Of a stretch of 64,000 nt of DNA, positions 62,678 through 64,000 are shown piece by piece. The DNA is from Acidiferrum sp963771295. Its GTDB lineage: Bacteria > Acidobacteriota > Terriglobia > Acidiferrales > UBA7541. How positions within the stretch are numbered: position 1 is the first letter of the stretch; each line of letters starts with the position of its first letter. Under the pieces are notes generated by a model. It did no database searches and was not told the origin of the DNA. It saw only the letters and a program-made list of their open reading frames with translations. The DNA lies in contig CAVYTB010000009.1 in NCBI GenBank assembly GCA_963771295.1, forward strand, positions 420,540 through 484,539, given 5' to 3'. A program made the translations under genes and the position numbers.

Positions 62678-62806
62678 TTACCTGCACCCCGAACAAGATG
62701 CGCAGCAATCATCAGATGGGCAGCAACCTCCTTGTGCCGCCCTTGCTGCTCCTGCCAGACCGAGTGCGATGACCGCCATCAATAACACAGCTTTTAACTT
62801 CTTCAT
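62678..62806 (-). CDS. Small exported cysteine-rich peptide
   Basis: 42 residues from ATG 62806 (CAAAGGAGAAAATC upstream). Signal peptide LKAVLLMAVIALGLAGAARA, then a mature part of about 19 residues with six Cys (GGCC, DDCC, SC, SGC). The pattern suggests binding of soft metals such as Cu, Hg or Zn, but that is inferred from composition alone. Stop is TAA. Confidence 0.6.
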   Translation of the reverse strand: MKKLKAVLLMAVIALGLAGAARAAQGGCCPSDDCCASCSGCR

Positions 62807-62892
62807 GATTTTCTCCTTTGGATATGGAAATAGTTGTTGTTTGGCGGACAAAAACAATCTGCACGAAAAAGCTGAGAAAGGGGTCCTTGCTT

Positions 62893-63387
62893 CTAAATGC
62901 GAAGAATTTGCGTTTGGAGCAAAACGTCCCTTCCTGCGTGCCAAGCGATTGACGCACTTGTATCAGTGCTTACAGAAAGCGGAACTGAGGAATGAAGAAG
63001 CCACAGTGACAGAACGAAAACGGACAAAAAAATACATAAAGGAGGTACGGGGTCTTGCTTTTGAGTAATCGTAGCGTTCAAGCCACAGCAGGAGGAATTT
63101 GTATCACCTTGCTTGTTCTTTCCCGGCGTTTTACTGCTGTGATGGCAACAGGGGTCACTATCGGCGACCTGGTCAGTATCGACTTCGTTTGCAGTTGCTT
63201 TGAGTTCGGAGGCTCTCTGGGTTGACGGCGTGAAGGCGGAGACTGGATGCGCGCAACGTAAAAAACACGCCAACACCCAAGCCATAAAGACAGGGCAATC
63301 GCCGTCACCTGTTTCAGAGGCAGCCGGACCATGTGAATTCCCGGTTGATTTTATCACCTCTACCGCAAGACATTCGATTGCTGTCAT
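62893..63387 (-). CDS. Putative membrane protein with Cys/His clusters
   Basis: 164 residues, one N-terminal hydrophobic stretch (FMAWVLACFLRC) and one C-terminal TM (PPLCIFLSVFVLSLWLLHSS). Between them DSDPCCHHSSKTPG and NSSCCGLNA could bind metal. No ribosome-binding site at either ATG (63387 or 63285), so the gene is uncertain. Ends 87 bases before the small Cys-rich gene. Confidence 0.35.
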   Translation of the reverse strand: MTAIECLAVEVIKSTGNSHGPAASETGDGDCPVFMAWVLACFLRCAHPVSAFTPSTQRASELKATANEVDTDQVADSDPCCHHSSKTPGKNKQGDTNSSCCGLNATITQKQDPVPPLCIFLSVFVLSLWLLHSSVPLSVSTDTSASIAWHAGRDVLLQTQILRI

Positions 63388-64000
63388 TCGATAGTGGTAA
63401 GTCGGGGCACCGGAAACATGGGTACTAGCCTCTAGTTTTCCGATTACCGTTTGCCAGGCGCTAGAACAAAGCGAGCGTTTGGACGCTTGCTCTCGGCGAT
63501 TCTTGGGTGGCTAGTAGCGCGCGAGCGTGATGGATATCATCAGTTCTTTGTGGAGCAATTTTTAGAGTCGCCCCAGATCGTACGACCGTTGGTAGTCGTT
63601 TGACACCATTGTTAGTATCAACGTGTGAGGGGGCAACCGACTCGGGTCGGTTGAAGCGGCTATCGTCCCTCTCTCGCTCCTCGCCATAACTGCAGATGGC
63701 AGCTCTGCCGCCGTCCGATCGCTCGCGACTTGATCCATCGGTCTCTCATCACTTGAGCAGGATTTCCAAATTCACTTGTGGGTGGCCAGTAATATACTCC
63801 GAGCACCGTCCGTTTGGAAGATCATAGGCGCGCCTGTTGTCTCATTTGGCTTCAGCAATGTGGGGCAGGCGTGCCAAACTCGCCGTTCGACGGTCCATTC
63901 CCGGCTATATATTTTTCCTTGACAAAGTACCGCATGCGTGTAGTGTATTCTGGCCGCACTGAATTATTCTTCCATATCCCTCCTTTGAGTAAAGTGCGAC
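63388..64000. other. Intergenic end of window
   Basis: No gene seen in the last 613 bases. A TTGACA at 63918-63923 and TGTATT 19 bases later form a promoter candidate for a gene beyond the window. Confidence 0.5.
63918..63950 (+). promoter_or_regulatory. Promoter with long (19-base) spacer
   Basis: TTGACA then AAGTACCGCATGCGTGTAG then TGTATTCT. A 19-base spacer and a TGTATTCT -10 are typical of MerR-family controlled promoters. The partly palindromic GCATGC at the centre fits but is weak. The target gene is outside the window. Confidence 0.4.

Noticed and set aside
63035..63230. Plus-strand mini-gene after AAAGGAGGT with a TTG start (about 57 codons)
   Set aside because: A strong ribosome-binding-like string, but the translation shows no recognisable features and it lies antisense to a Cys/His-rich frame; probably chance.

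Overview
The window looks like a chromosomal segment of an Acidobacteriota bacterium, probably of the Terriglobia/Acidobacteriaceae side. This is an inference from gene content: an orphan duplicated MacB/FtsX-type permease, an Oar-like TonB-dependent receptor with an N-terminal carboxypeptidase-regulatory-like domain, DUF4136, DUF2950 and DUF3300 secreted proteins, and a diderm envelope (porins, RND pump, OmpA). There are no ribosomal genes and no complete tRNA.

Layout. 1-10.3 kb: a truncated secreted protein, an arylsulfatase, a candidate structured RNA on the minus strand, a DUF3943-like outer-membrane protein, an octaheme HAO-family cytochrome coupled to a membrane protein, and an orphan ABC permease. 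10.5-16.8 kb: a minus-strand operon of a fold-III Lys/Arg/Orn-type decarboxylase, aspartate 4-decarboxylase and an AspT-type aspartate/alanine exchanger, which together suggest acid resistance and proton-motive decarboxylation. 17.1-23.4 kb: porin, DUF2254 membrane protein, BASS transporter and GlgX. 23.4-31.3 kb: a minus-strand operon of RND adaptor, permease and outer-membrane factor, then PPK2 and two DUF4136 proteins. 31.5-36.3 kb: secreted proteins (DUF3300, DUF2950), a sortase and its LPxTG substrate. 36.5-50.5 kb: two paralogous sets of hybrid-sensor histidine kinase and NarL/FixJ response regulator, a REC-only protein, a SulP transporter, a DASS transporter and a TonB receptor. 50.8-60.9 kb: OmpA protein, a frameshifted repeat/PAS protein, secreted proteins, a second sortase-substrate paralogue without a usable LPxTG, SYLF protein, STAS protein, AI-2E exporter family protein and a two-helix K+-channel-like protein. 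61-64 kb: an element boundary with a 3' tRNA fragment, a frameshifted serine recombinase, a ribbon-helix-helix protein on a leaderless sigma70 promoter, and Cys-rich small proteins.

The main discovery is a 16-bp palindrome, consensus CTAGGG-ATTT-CCCTAG, present 13 times in intergenic DNA between 3.5 and 61 kb. Read in the direction of the nearest start codon, almost every copy is followed at once by a -35-like hexamer (TTG or GTG type) and, 16-18 bases further, by a -10-like hexamer (CTAAAT, CTAAAA, TAGAAT, TATATA and similar). That is the geometry of an activator bound directly next to the -35 box. The copies sit before the decarboxylase/AspT operon, the RND-PPK2 operon, sortase, REC protein, SulP, DASS, one response regulator (autoregulation), OmpA, SYLF, STAS-AI-2E-channel, an outer-membrane protein, a secreted protein and, in degenerate form, GlgX. 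I infer one stress/envelope regulon run by the NarL/FixJ regulators encoded in the middle of it.

Start codons were re-chosen by ribosome-binding site and signal peptide where the longest open frame was implausible; each such choice is explained in the entry.
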